The position numbers were made by a program, and so were the translations under genes. The notes under the pieces were generated by a model. That model saw only the letters and a program-made list of their open reading frames with translations. It ran no database searches and had not been told where the DNA came from. From Apostichopus japonicus (Eukaryota; Echinodermata; Holothuroidea; Aspidochirotida; Stichopodidae), in assembly GCF_037975245.1 (NCBI RefSeq), contig NC_092579.1, forward strand, positions 3,126,001-3,190,000: a stretch of 64,000 nt of DNA. Reading direction: 5' to 3'. Shown here piece by piece: positions 12,956 to 25,700 of this stretch. How positions within the stretch are numbered: position 1 is the stretch's first letter; each line of letters begins with the position of its first letter.

Positions 12956-13317
12956 CACAACCTAGCTTACAAACATTACAACTGCATTCCAGACATTGCA
13001 AGAAGTTGCGCTAGCATAGTTTACATAGCATCTTGAATACATTTATTCAATATTATTTCCCAAAATGCAACCCATAATATTATAATTCTATTTTTTTACA
13101 AACAGTCGAATACATCATATAGAATTCCACTAACAGTTTTTTCTCATTTAATATAACAATGGAGGAAAAGACACTTGATTATCTGACAAAAGTCCTGCAA
13201 ATTCCTTCTTAAATTTGAGTGAATTAGGCCTAGTTACAGAATGGCATTAAGTCACATTTGACTGACCTTCAAGCACAGTGTAGGCATCTAGTGGCAAAAT
13301 GAGGAGGTTGGTTCACT

Positions 13318-13440
13318 ATAGTAGTGACCGGTCACTGAGGGCATTCAGTGTTAAAAAGATTACCAGTTCACTCCTCTTGGTAGAGAAGATTAAGAGTACT
13401 GAGGTTGTGAGGAGACAGGACAGTCACAAAGAGAACTGGC
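13318..13440 (+). repeat. Interspersed repeat family, copy
   Basis: Contains 'GACCGGTCACTGAGGGC', 'TTACCAGTTCACTCC' and 'GAGGTTGTGAGGAGACAGG'. It aligns by eye with the 12.15-kb copy over about 120 bp and lies just outside the Rab coding exon at 13587. Confidence 0.6.
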
Positions 13441-13586
13441 CTCACTATCAAGAATTGATTTGTCTTTCGATGAAACCAGAAGATGAAAATATAGTTATGG
13501 AATTATCTTTATACAGGGTATGGTCCAATACATTTAAATACATTAGGAATATATTGATAATAGCTTTTAAACTATCATAAACTTAC

Positions 13587-13706
13587 TCTGATATTTTCAA
13601 AGGAATGTCTGTTAGTGACATCAAACAAGAGAAGTAACGCGTGAGCATCTCGATAGTATGCGTGGGTCACACTGCGAAACCTCTCTTGGCCGGCTGTGTC
13701 CCATAT
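13587..13706 (-). CDS. RAB26: RAB26-like exon 4 (residues 77-116), WDTAGQ box
   Basis: Forty codons from '[20 protein letters not shown]' to 'SFENIR', flanked by TTACAG and GTAAGT. It carries the G3 motif with catalytic Gln83 and the switch II helix. The intron before it is 20.5 kb. Confidence 0.95.
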
Positions 13707-16700
13707 CTGTAAAAGAAAGATTCACAGAGGATGTTGAATAACAGGGCAAACACATAAAGTCATTTGGTTTTCCATTTAGCTGAACTGACCTACTGTACAG
13801 TAATGGTCTGACACGTGTGTTAGATTAAGTAGTCCGGCCACTTTACAGCAATTGATGAGCCTCTGATGTATAAATGAACATATCCCCCAAAAAAATGAAA
13901 AATTGGTCTAGGAATGCAATCTGGGATTGATAGCATCAATTGTTTTTTTTAAATAGTGTACAACGTATCAGAACGAATTCTGGTCCTGAACTCGTAGATC
14001 TGTTAAAGCTAGAAAAGGTAAATGATGGAGCCAGGAATGATATCAGCATATTGGTACTGACAAAAGATGTCTGAAGAGAACCAGAGTGTTCTGATTAAGT
14101 GGAGACATGTTCTAATGAAACTATGGCAGATGCTCTATTCCTGAGACAAACGTATATATTGAAGAACTACTTGACCACCGTCCTTTGTGTCGCAAGCTAC
14201 AAGGTAACCTCCATTCCATTAATTTGATACTTACCTGTCTATACTAGTACTACTGTACGTAATAGTACTTATAAACATGTCTCCACTAGTACTATAATGG
14301 TACTTGTCAACCTGTCTCAACTACTGTAGTAATATGTGATAGTACTGTACTTGTAAACCTGTCTATACTAGTACTGCTTATGGTACATATAAACATGTCT
14401 CCACTAGTACTGTAATGGTACTTGTAAATCTGTCTCAACTACTGTAGTAATATGTGATAGTACTTGTAAACTAGTGTTTACACGGGTCCAAAAATCGGGA
14501 ACCGGGTACCCGAGGGCCGTTACCCGTCGGGTATCCGGGTACCCGGAAAAAATTTGTTTACCCTCGTGTATCACGATTTTCAAGAAATTACATATTGGAT
14601 GCTGTAACAAATGCATTATATTCAAGGGCGGCGGAACCGGGGGGGCACAGGGGGCACGTGCCCCCCCCCACTTTTCCTCAGGTTAAAAATGTGCCCATTT
14701 TCTACATAAAAATTGAGGTGTCTCAAGTTAGCCAGAGGCCAGGGAACCAGAATGAACACTCGGGAAGGGCCGTTTCCGGCCATCTGAGGGGTTTGTATAA
14801 CCAAAAATTTTCTTGTACGCTCCGCGCCAACCGATGGATAGTCCGCTCAGATAGTCGTGCATAAAACTTTGCAAATCGTGGCTACGCCCCTGACTTTTAG
14901 TGAATTTCTGTGGGTCAAACTCAAAGCTATTTCGAATGGAATTTTTTTTTAAAGATATTAACAAGAAATAAACTCTAATTCGGGAGATTTCTACATTAGC
15001 AACTAGCATGATTTCACCTCATTTTGTCTCAAAAGAAAACTTGTTCCTTGTTTCCCAATTTGCACATTGGATATTGCAGTGCTAGTATGCATATTTTCCT
15101 TGAGGGGGGGGGGCGTTGATGGAGTGATGTGTATACGCAAATAAGATAATACAATAAGAGTTATAAAGGGTACTAAATATAAGGCTGCATCAGTCCAATC
15201 GAATTTCTGCAAAGTGCCCTTTGATGTCGGTGCCCCCCCAGATTGAAAGTGCTTCCGCCGCCCTTGATTATATTCTCTACTGACAATGTTTTCATGTTCA
15301 AATACGTAGGTGTAAGATAAGGTATAAAACCTTCCTCAATAATTTTTATTTGCTTTTGTTTCTTTCATTAACTTGTTAATAAATAAATTATTTAATTATA
15401 ATTAGCATTACTACTAACATCGCACTGCCGCCGCTGCTTTTGCTTGCTCGTGCACGTCTATTACCAAACCATATAAATAACCAATTTAGCTCTTAAGCAT
15501 TAGCCGCGAGATTGCGCGATTCGCGCAATTTGATCGCATTTGGAAAAAACGATTAGTAAAAAGCCACTTGCGATTACTATTTTTTAGTTATCCCGTCTAT
15601 AATCCATAAACATCTCTTAAAATTCCTTGTCAGCCTTTCCTTTTATGAAATAAACGAACGAATAAATAATAATTTCTTCCACATGGTAGCCTAACACCAC
15701 ACTAAGTCAATGAGAAATCTAGCTAAGCCTAACCATCTGTTTATTTGCTGAAGTTGTGACGCAGTTATAAGACATCCATGGAATACTTTCGTTATTGCTG
15801 TTACGTTCGACCACATGGTTGCCTAACACCACACTAAGTCAATGGGGGTAATCTAGCCTAGCCATCTGTTTATTAGCTGATATTGTGACGCAGTTATAAG
15901 ATATCTATGGAAAGCTTTCGTTATTGCTGTTATCTTCGACCACATGGTAGCCTAACAACACACTAAGTCAATGGGAAATCTGCCTAACCATCGGTTTGCA
16001 ATTTTTTTTTAAAACAATCACACTTTGCGTAGGATTCGGGTAATAAATTAGGAACCGGGTAGTATATATCGCGTCGGGCGGGTACCTTCGTTATTGCTGT
16101 TATATTCGACCACATTGTAGCCTAACACCACACTAAGTCAATGGGAAATCTGCCTAACCGTCGGTTTGCGATTTTTTTTTTTTTTTTTTAAATCACACTT
16201 TGCGTAGGATTCGGGTAATAAATTTGGAACCGGGTAGTGTGGCGTCGGGCGGGTACCCGGGTACCCGGATAACCCGTGCAAACACTATTGTAAACCTGTC
16301 TATACTAGTACTACTTATGGTACTTATAAACAGTCTCCACTAGTTCTATAATGGTACTTGTCAACCTGTCTCAACTACTGTAGTAATATGTGATAGTACT
16401 TGTAAACCTGTCTATACTAGTACTACTTATGGTACTTATAAAAATTGTCTCCACTAGTACTGTAATGGTACTTGTAAATCTGTCTCAACTACTGTAGTAA
16501 TATGTGATAGTACTTGTAAACCTGTCTATACTAGTACTACTTATGGTACTTATAAACATGTCTCCACTAGTACTGTAATGGTACTTGTAAATCTGTCTCA
16601 ACTACTGTAGTAATATGTGATAGTACTTGTAAATCTGTCTATACTAGTACTACTTATGGTACTTATAAACATGTCTCCACTAGTACTGTAATGGTACTTG

Positions 16701-19700
16701 TAAATCTGTCTATACTCGTACTATACTGTATATCATGTATTAGTAAACATGTCTCAAAGTAGTCATTGTAAACATGTCTCCACTAGTACTGTAATGGTAC
16801 TTGTAAATCTGTCTATACTAGTACTATATCATGTATTAGTAAACATGTCTCAAAGTAGTCATTGTAAACATGTCTCCACTAGTAAGTACGTAATAGTAAT
16901 TGTAAACGTAATAAATGGATGATTGGAAGGAAGAGGCTGTGGGTCTGTGAAAAGAGCAACATTTAACACACAGTCTATTTCACAATTAACATCACTGAAA
17001 CCTGTTAGCAATGAAGCTAGAATGCATGAAAGTTAAGCTTGTAATGTAAACACTAAACAGACATCTATTGAACATCATGAAAATATAATACCATGCTTCA
17101 CAACGGAGTAGATACGACAGAAGCCACTTGTGATGTGCTTACATCAAACAGCTAAGTGTATGTTAAGTGTATGAAGCCCTTGTGTTTATAATGCAGATAC
17201 CACCCACGCACCCTCACAGTTTCAGAACCAACCTCACTCAGAAGCCCTTCATAAAATGTCATTAAAATAAAAGATAATGACAAGAAGAATACACAGCTTC
17301 GTGCACAAGGTGCCCTACTGTACATATTTTATGAGCAAATACATTGAGAATAACATGTAAGGTCTATTTGCAGGTAAGTGCAATCTGTATGCCACAAATA
17401 CAGTATGGTGAACAGCCAACACTGTTTTCTGTTATCTGAGAAAACATACAATATGTCTGATTAACACAACAACTACTCTTGCTACTGTATGTAGGTACTT
17501 GTTCCTAAAAAAAAAAAAATCCCCTTTTCCCCACCTCTCCCCTTCTCCCTACCCTCTCCCCTTCTCTTCTCTTCTCTCCCCTTACCAAACATTGTCAATT
17601 CAGCAGTTTTCCCGATATGCAAAACAAATTACAACAAAAACTAAATTTCTGTATTGTAGTGTACAGTAGTTACTAGTTATCAACTGTGCTCTTTGTAAAT
17701 ACTGTACAGTACTTGGTCTTGTCTTAACTTTTTAATCCCTTGTTCTCTATGAATGGGCCAAAAAGTAAGACTACAAAAGTATCAACCGTCATAATTATGT
17801 GAGTGAGTGTATTAACTACACAACAGTATACCAAAAAAAACTAATCAAAACCTTTCTATTTAGATCTGCATTCCATTAACCGTGCTTTCTATACTATTTA
17901 TATTGTCACATTATTACAACGCATTTTCCATTTTGCATTTATAGCGCTTTTAAAATTTTAAATTTTTCACATATATATATATATTTTAAATGTTAAGAAT
18001 TTGTTTGTATAATTTTCGATTTCCCTTTTGCAGTTTTTTATACAATTTACTGTCAGATTGTATAAAACAAATTTTCTACCCATTTTATACCTTACAGTAT
18101 CGATTTATATATTTGTATATCATGATTGTATGTATTTTACTGTAAAGCGCCTCAGAGCAATTTCTGATTGGATAAGGCGCTATAGAAATTTTGTATAATG
18201 ATAATAATAAGAAAGTGTAGAGTTAGGAATTGGTTTGTTTCATTTTATAAATTAAATGTGAAAATGAGGCTGTCAGTATTTTTTGCCTCTTTCCAGTACC
18301 CGTCTTCCCATGTTGCAAACATGTGCTAAACCGTGCTAAACCGTTACCAATGTTTTGTTTGTTTTGTCCCTTGAATTTTCTGTTTCAGCCTCTGCAGAAG
18401 ATCCTGCTAGGATCGCGAACGTCAGGCCCACTTACTTTTACACCAATGTTGGCTCGGTAGATGAATCGAAGTGCATGACATAAGTGGAGACAGGCATTAA
18501 AGGGTGTGAAGACTCGCGCACAAAGAAACATCTCATGCCGGCAATCTGACCTAGTTTCGAATGAGGTGTAACAGAAGTGTTAGACACCACCATCGATCCC
18601 AGAAAATACACACACAGCTTGCTACTGTCGGTAATTAGACACTAGTGTACAGTCAATACATACAGCTACGGTCAATACCCACGACACAGTGTACATACTG
18701 TAGCAGCGATGGATATCTCAGGTCTAGATAAAAGATAACAGGGTATCACGTTTCATTACTGTCTGCATTTCGTAGCGACAAGGAGAAAACGTCATTTGCA
18801 AGCAACTGAAAGTTAACTTTTTCAGAGCGCGGCATGCGGTTTGGGGCGAGTCTTCAATGCCTTTAAGAGACAAGTGAAATAAGCACCCTTCTTTAACAAC
18901 ATTGCCACAGCATCATAAGAACCAATGTTCTATGCCTCCGTTAGGTTCCAACAAAAACACTTTACACTATTTAACCCCATAACAACTCCCTGATTTAACA
19001 GAGGAATAATAATCTGCAGGACTACATGGAAGGACAACTTTACTTACACAGAGGATTTATACCACATATAGTAATCCACTTTCCAAAATATGCCTCCGGT
19101 GGCAATTTAAGTAATCACTTTCAACATCTGTAAACACATGAGAGCCCAATTCTGATGGTGTCGTTTACCTCATGTTTTGGTTATAAAATTTATGATTATA
19201 AGGTTACCCTGCGATTGAACCGAGTGTACTGTGGCATACTGTACCAAAGAGTTTCTTTGTATGGTAACAAGTTCAAATAATTTCTTTCAATTCTTACACT
19301 GCGATTCACATTCACACCGATGGGTAAAGCTGCTAAAGCAGGGATTTATTGCTCATAGCTGTTTCAGACCAACTCGGTAATTAAAACCATAAGATCCACC
19401 AAAGTCGGTCGGTGACTGCTTAAATTTTAAACCGAGTTAAGCCATATATCTCAGCGATAAACAAATCCCTAGGTAACAAAACCTTGCTGTACTGTCTGAT
19501 TATAAACCTGACAACAGCTTACATATATATAGTTTACTATCTTAGCCATGCAAACATTAAAACCCTATTGCAGTGTCAGTGTGTGTTATTTAAGTATCAG
19601 ATACTACATAGAACCACTTCACTTTTATGGTATCTGGACAGGCAAGTGCCTCACACATGTCCCATACACCACACGATTTACTAAGTACTGATTTATTACA

Positions 19701-22700
19701 TTCAATTGTGATACACTAGAATTATGACTTGAGCAAGTCTAAAAATGACATCACCACTGAGCTACTACTGCTCGCATATTAAATGCCTAAATTTCTTAAT
19801 TCATTACTTTGTTCCTTTTCATTTACAGGTCACAGTATTAAATTGTCTCTGTCGAAATGAAGATACAGTAACATTACCAAGAAAAAAACGAAGGGAAATA
19901 AGAAATTTCACCTCCAAACGGCACTATGGCATCACAAGTTGAGATAAAGTAACGCCCAGATATGATTTTGAACAAGAATAATTCCCACATGGAATTAGGT
20001 TAGTGTATGACAGGGAGTTTAATTGTTGTTCATTACATGTATACATAATGTACTGTAAGATTAAGAAGATTAATGGCTGTACAACCTCTTTGAAACTTCT
20101 TTAAACTTGAGTAAAATATGTGAGCAAACAACCAATCTATAGAATCCCAAAGTGTCGCATCTACAGTACAAGTTACAGAAGTTCAATCTCTTTGTAAAAA
20201 ATGGACAATTAAACCATTGTGTTCCTACTGTAGTTCCTAGTCCTTCAATTCATTTCTCCTTTACACCTTTATGATTGTAGGATATGTTTACTAGAAACCG
20301 TTCAGACAGATTCAGATCAAAGCATGTCGACATTTCTCCTCTGGATCAGACCATCACACACTTCCAGTAGTAGACTTTTCTCTGACCCGGCCACGAGTAA
20401 ACCTGCCAAATCCATTCACTAGGAGAGTGCCTCAAATCAAACAGAGTGTATGCATGTTTACACATCACCTCTCAAATTTCACTGCTAACAAGTTAACTGT
20501 ATCAATTGTTGCCAAGACCACTTAATTACTTTTTCCAATTTTGACAAATTTGTGAGTGCAATCGCTACGTTGACTTATAATCGGAATAAAAAGGACAACC
20601 AGGCTGGAACTTTATTTATTATTTCAAATTTTTGAGTTTAATATATATGTGTCATTTACACATGTACACAAATATCCTTTGAATGTATTTGAAAATGCTA
20701 ATTGCACACACTGAGTCCCTGAGACCTACAGTATGATATCGCACAACTCATACATCAGACTGGTTTGAAGATTACAATTAAATTAAAAACCATTATCATT
20801 AAAGTCCCATAAAAGTTCACAATCAGGCTGAAATAAATTTTACTTTAAATGAAATAATGTACACTGTGTTGTTGAAATGCCAATGATCTATCAATGGAAC
20901 GTACCTGGATATTACAGTGTGGGCGTGATTGGCTTATTATCATAACCATCGCACACTGCGTATACATACATGCTACTGAACTAGCTAGAGCGAGCAACAT
21001 TAAGAAAATGCCACCTCAGTAGTAAAACTGTAACAGAAAGGTGCAATATAATCATCCAACACAGTGAAAGCTCTTCTCCAATTTATTCCAGCAGCATCTC
21101 ACAAACCTCAATTTCAAACCATCTCAGAACCAACTGGACTTTCTGTCACAGAGAGTCCAAACACCTCCCAGAAAATCTTATCTGACTTTGAAATGACCAA
21201 TTTGTATGATGAGTCTCCATTAGCCAGATTTCTATAAAAAACCTTTCTGTGTGATGGTGTTATGTTTCACGGTGCATAACATTAACCACATTGGTAGCTG
21301 GAGAGAAAGAACATCAGGCTGGGGAAACACTTTCTGAAATTTAACTGGAGATGGATATTGAGTTTATAGTGCTAACGACCGAGTTATATTTATTCTGCAG
21401 GTTCGGTAATTTATATTGCAGATTTTTAAGCCTGGTGGAGCGAGTGAGGGCTGTGTCAAGTTTAGCGTCCCAATGTCACAAGTTTTATACATATTATCAG
21501 TGTTTCTGACTGATGAGTCTTAATCTGCTGTTTAGGTCAAGATTTCGTTAACAACTACTGTACATTTTGACAAGCCCTACTGACTGTTAAGTCTTAAAAT
21601 TAAACATTGGTAGTTGATCAAACTAAGAAACCAAAGTAAACAATTTCAACCTACAGTAATAATAATAAGAAACAACTCACTTCCAGGTATTAATATGATC
21701 TATCACCATGAAAATTTTTAGTACACTGTTTGTCTTTATCTTCCAAAGTTCCTATACATTCAAAATCCTCCAAAGACTTCCTCCCTCCATCCCCCTCCAC
21801 CCCCCCCCCCATCCCATCCAATCAAATCACTCTAGGCATGATACAGTAGCAGGCACTAGTGCAGTACAATGGTAAGGTTGTGAGTAGACAGGTAAGCAAG
21901 GAACGGCAGTAACTATTGACAAGCAATTTTCAAGTTTTTAAAATAACGTTAATAGAATTTAAGCATATATTCAAATGATCTCCATCCATACTGCATATTC
22001 ATTACAACTTTAGTACAGTAGTTTAGAACTGTTTATAGTTCCTGAACATTGCTGACAGCTGCAATTGTACCACCTCTGAATTACATCAAAGCAGCCTTTT
22101 AGATAAAGATAAATTTGATCAATTATTAATCCATGTTATCCTATTTATACAAACCCACAACACAATAGCTAGACTGTTTTTTTTCCTCCTGTACCTGTAC
22201 ATGGCCACATAACAGTCTTTTCTGTTTGTCTAGAGCCCGACATATGTTCACTTTCCAACCGTATTGCTTGTTTTTAACTTGTACAAACATATGAGAAATA
22301 TATTTGAAATTGAAATAATTATTAAGTGCATTAGTTCCTGTACTCCTATTGACTAAACGACTATGATCACATTTACATGGATGTAGTAACAAGTATCTAA
22401 TTGAAAGTGTATTACTTCCTGTACTCCTATTGCAATGAGTATGACTATTAATACATGGCTGTAGGAACATGTACATAATCAAAAGTGTATTACTTCCTGT
22501 ACTCCTATTGAAATGAGTATGACTATTAATACATGGCTGTAGGAACATGTACATAATCAAAAGTGTATCACTTCCTGTACTCCTATTGAAATGAGTATGA
22601 CTATTAAAACATGGCTGTAGGAACATGTACATAATTAAAAGTGTATTACTCCCTGTACTCCTATTGAAATGAGTATGACTATTAATACATGGCTGTAGGA

Positions 22701-25700
22701 ACACATACGTAATTAAAAGTGAATTACTCCCTGTACTCCTATTGAAATGAGTATAATACATGGCTGTAGGAACATGTACATAATTAAAAGTGTATTACTC
22801 CCTGTACTCCTATTGAAATGAGTATGACTATTAATACATGGCTGTAGGAACATGTACATAATTAAAAGTGTATTACTCCCTGTACTCCTATTGAAATGAG
22901 TATGACTATTAATACATGGCTGTAGGAACACATACGTAATTAAAAGTGAAGTACTCCCCTGTACTCCTATTGAAATGACAAGAGTATGACTATTAATACA
23001 TAGCTGTAGGAACATGTACATAATTAAAAGTGTAATATTACTTCCTGTACTGCTATTGAAATGAATATGACTATTAATACATGGCTGTAGGAACATGTAC
23101 AAATTAAAAGTGTATTACTTTCTGTACTCCTATTGAAATGAGTATGACTATTAATACATGGCTGTATGAACACATACATAATTAAAGTGTATTACTCCTG
23201 TACTCCTATTGAGATGAGTATGACCATTAATACATGGCTGTAGGAACACGTACGTAATTAAAAGTGCATTAGTTCCTGTACTCCTATTGAAATGAGTATG
23301 ACTATTAATACATGGCTGTAGGAACACGTACGTAATTAAAAGTGTATTACTTCCTGTACTCCTATTGAAATGAGTATGAGTCCTATGAATACATGGCTAT
23401 AGGAACATGTACGTAATTAAAAGTGCATTAGTTCCTGTACTCCTATTGAAATGAGTATGACTATTAATACATGGCTGTAGGAACACGTACATAATTAAAA
23501 GTGTATTACTTCCTGTACTCCTATTGAAATGCTCAGAGTACATGAATGAGTACAAAGCCACAGGTCTACTGTAGGTTATTGAGTACATATAATGCTAACT
23601 AGTGTACAATTGAGGACAAACTACAAGTCTAGGTTATGAGTACATAATAATTGTGTACAAGTCAGTACAAACTACAAGTCTAGGTTATGAGTACATAATG
23701 ATAGTGCAAAAATGAGGACAAACTACCAGTCTAGGTTATAGGTACAAAATGATTGTGTACAAGTCAGTACAAACTACAAGTCTTGGTTATGAGTACATAA
23801 TGATAGTGCAAAAATGAGGACAAACTACAAGTCTAGGTTATGAGTACATACTGTAATGATAGTGTACAAGTGAGGACAAACTACAAGTCTTGGTTATGAG
23901 TACATAATGATAGTGTACAAGTGAGGACAAACTACAAGTCTAGGTTATGAGTACACATAATGATAGTGTACAAGTGAGGACAAACTACAAGTCTAGGTTT
24001 TGAGGACATAATAATTGTGTACAAGTGAGGACAAACCACAAGTCTAGGTTATGAGTACACATAATGATAGTGTACTTAAGTCAGGACAAACTACAAGTCT
24101 AGGTAATGAGTACATAATTATAGTGTACAAGTGAGGACAAACTACTGTACAGTACAAGTCTGCAGCCGATATCATAAGAAATCACAGGTTTACCTGTAGA
24201 GTAACGACATTTGTACACCTATTTGCCAGTTAAATACGTTGGTGCAGAACTGTCAGCTACACTAGTGAATCATAATACTACCTCAAACACACCCACACTG
24301 CATGTATGTGTATCACAGCAGATAACATTTAATTTTTAATTAACATACACATAAAACCCATGAAGTATGAAATCATGATTACTATAATTAATTACTTTTT
24401 TTTCGGTTTAAAGGTTGTCTGTGCAGTGAGAATAGTGTATACAGTAGATACATTGGTATATGAAAATCCTGTCGGCTGGCAAAACTGCAGCAGTCCACTT
24501 TTCTTTTATTAACTACAAGAGCACATACAGTACACACATACTTTACCACACCACACAAACATATATAAGTCAGTTTTGGTGGAGTGGATCCCTACTATAC
24601 CACACAGCACAGGCGCAGGTTGTATGCACTGTACTACATGTAATTTACTGTACTTAACATTACTGTATCTGAGATTCAATGCGAGAGAATAGACAGTCCA
24701 TACACAACGGATTCCCAGACAATAATTATGATTGCTATAAAGTCCACACTGTGTTCAAGTTTTAAAACGAACTAACAGCTGTGTCAACGATCTAAAGTCG
24801 TAGGATGGGTTCAACTTCATCAGAGAGAGAGAGTGAGAGAGAGAGAGAAGAAAAACAAAAAACGCAAAAGTGTTTACCCACGTCTGATGTACCGGTAAGT
24901 ATCTACACACATTACCATCATAATTAAACACAATACAAATTATCAATTTCTTTAAGATTATCATAACTATTAAATACATTGTGTAAAGGTACAGTAAGTT
25001 GGCCTGACATTTCGATCCTAGCAGGATCTTCTTCAAAGGCTAAAAAAAATAATAAAAAAATTTAAAAAAAAATTATTAAATATATTAACTTTTACATAGA
25101 TCTGCAAGATGCAAAACCATATGGAAAGACATCTTTTGCATGAATGCATATGCATGAATGCAATATGCATGAATCATGAATGCATATGCATGAATGCATA
25201 TTTGTGACAAAATCGAGATGACAACATGCAACCTTGCGTCAAGTTTTAAAATCTTTTCTAGCACAGCGTAGGTTTTAAAAGAAAACATTTCATCTCTTCA
25301 ATGTGAGAAAGGAAGATAAACACATCTCAACCTGCAGTGCTGCTTTTATCATCACCGGACGCCTGATGGTGATAAATGATGACGATTTTCATTATAGACC
25401 AAATTTTACCTGGGTATATTTATCTATTAATTCTGAATTTATGAAAAACCTGTGCTAGTCAACTATGAGTCGCACCTGCTTTATTGTGTGAGTGGGTGTA
25501 TCTGTATATACTGTACAAGCGTGGAGCCATAGTATAAGGCAGTAGGGGTTGTTCAGTCATGCTTTCACTGAATAAACTGCACAAATGCCCTTGAAGCATA
25601 AAATATTCTCCATTCCATCTGAAGGAAACTGCTTGCAGAATTTATGCTTTTTTGCCGCCATCAGACAAAAATTATGACATTTAGTAAAAGTGAGTGGGAG

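Larger units (their letters stand above)
14472..16287. mobile_element. Non-autonomous hAT-type DNA transposon, 1816 bp, with 8-bp target duplication
   Basis: The left end TAGTGTTTACACGGGT and the right end (reverse complement TAGTGTTTGCACGGGT) match at 15 of 16 bases. The element is flanked on both sides by the identical octamer TTGTAAAC (14464-14471 and 16288-16295), which is the size hAT transposases make. Subterminal GGGTACCCG palindromes lie at both ends. No transposase frame is visible, so mobilisation would need an autonomous relative. It sits inside a minisatellite that gives an unambiguous empty site. A second element is nested within it. Confidence 0.92.

Noticed and set aside
22141-23102. 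Minus-strand frames of 206 and 129 codons with internal protein repeats
   Set aside because: They follow the 78-bp minisatellite exactly (78 is 26 codons) and have no domain or splice context.
22330-24155. CRISPR-like regular direct repeats
   Set aside because: Units are contiguous and diverge throughout, with no unique spacers, and the genome is eukaryotic. These are minisatellites.
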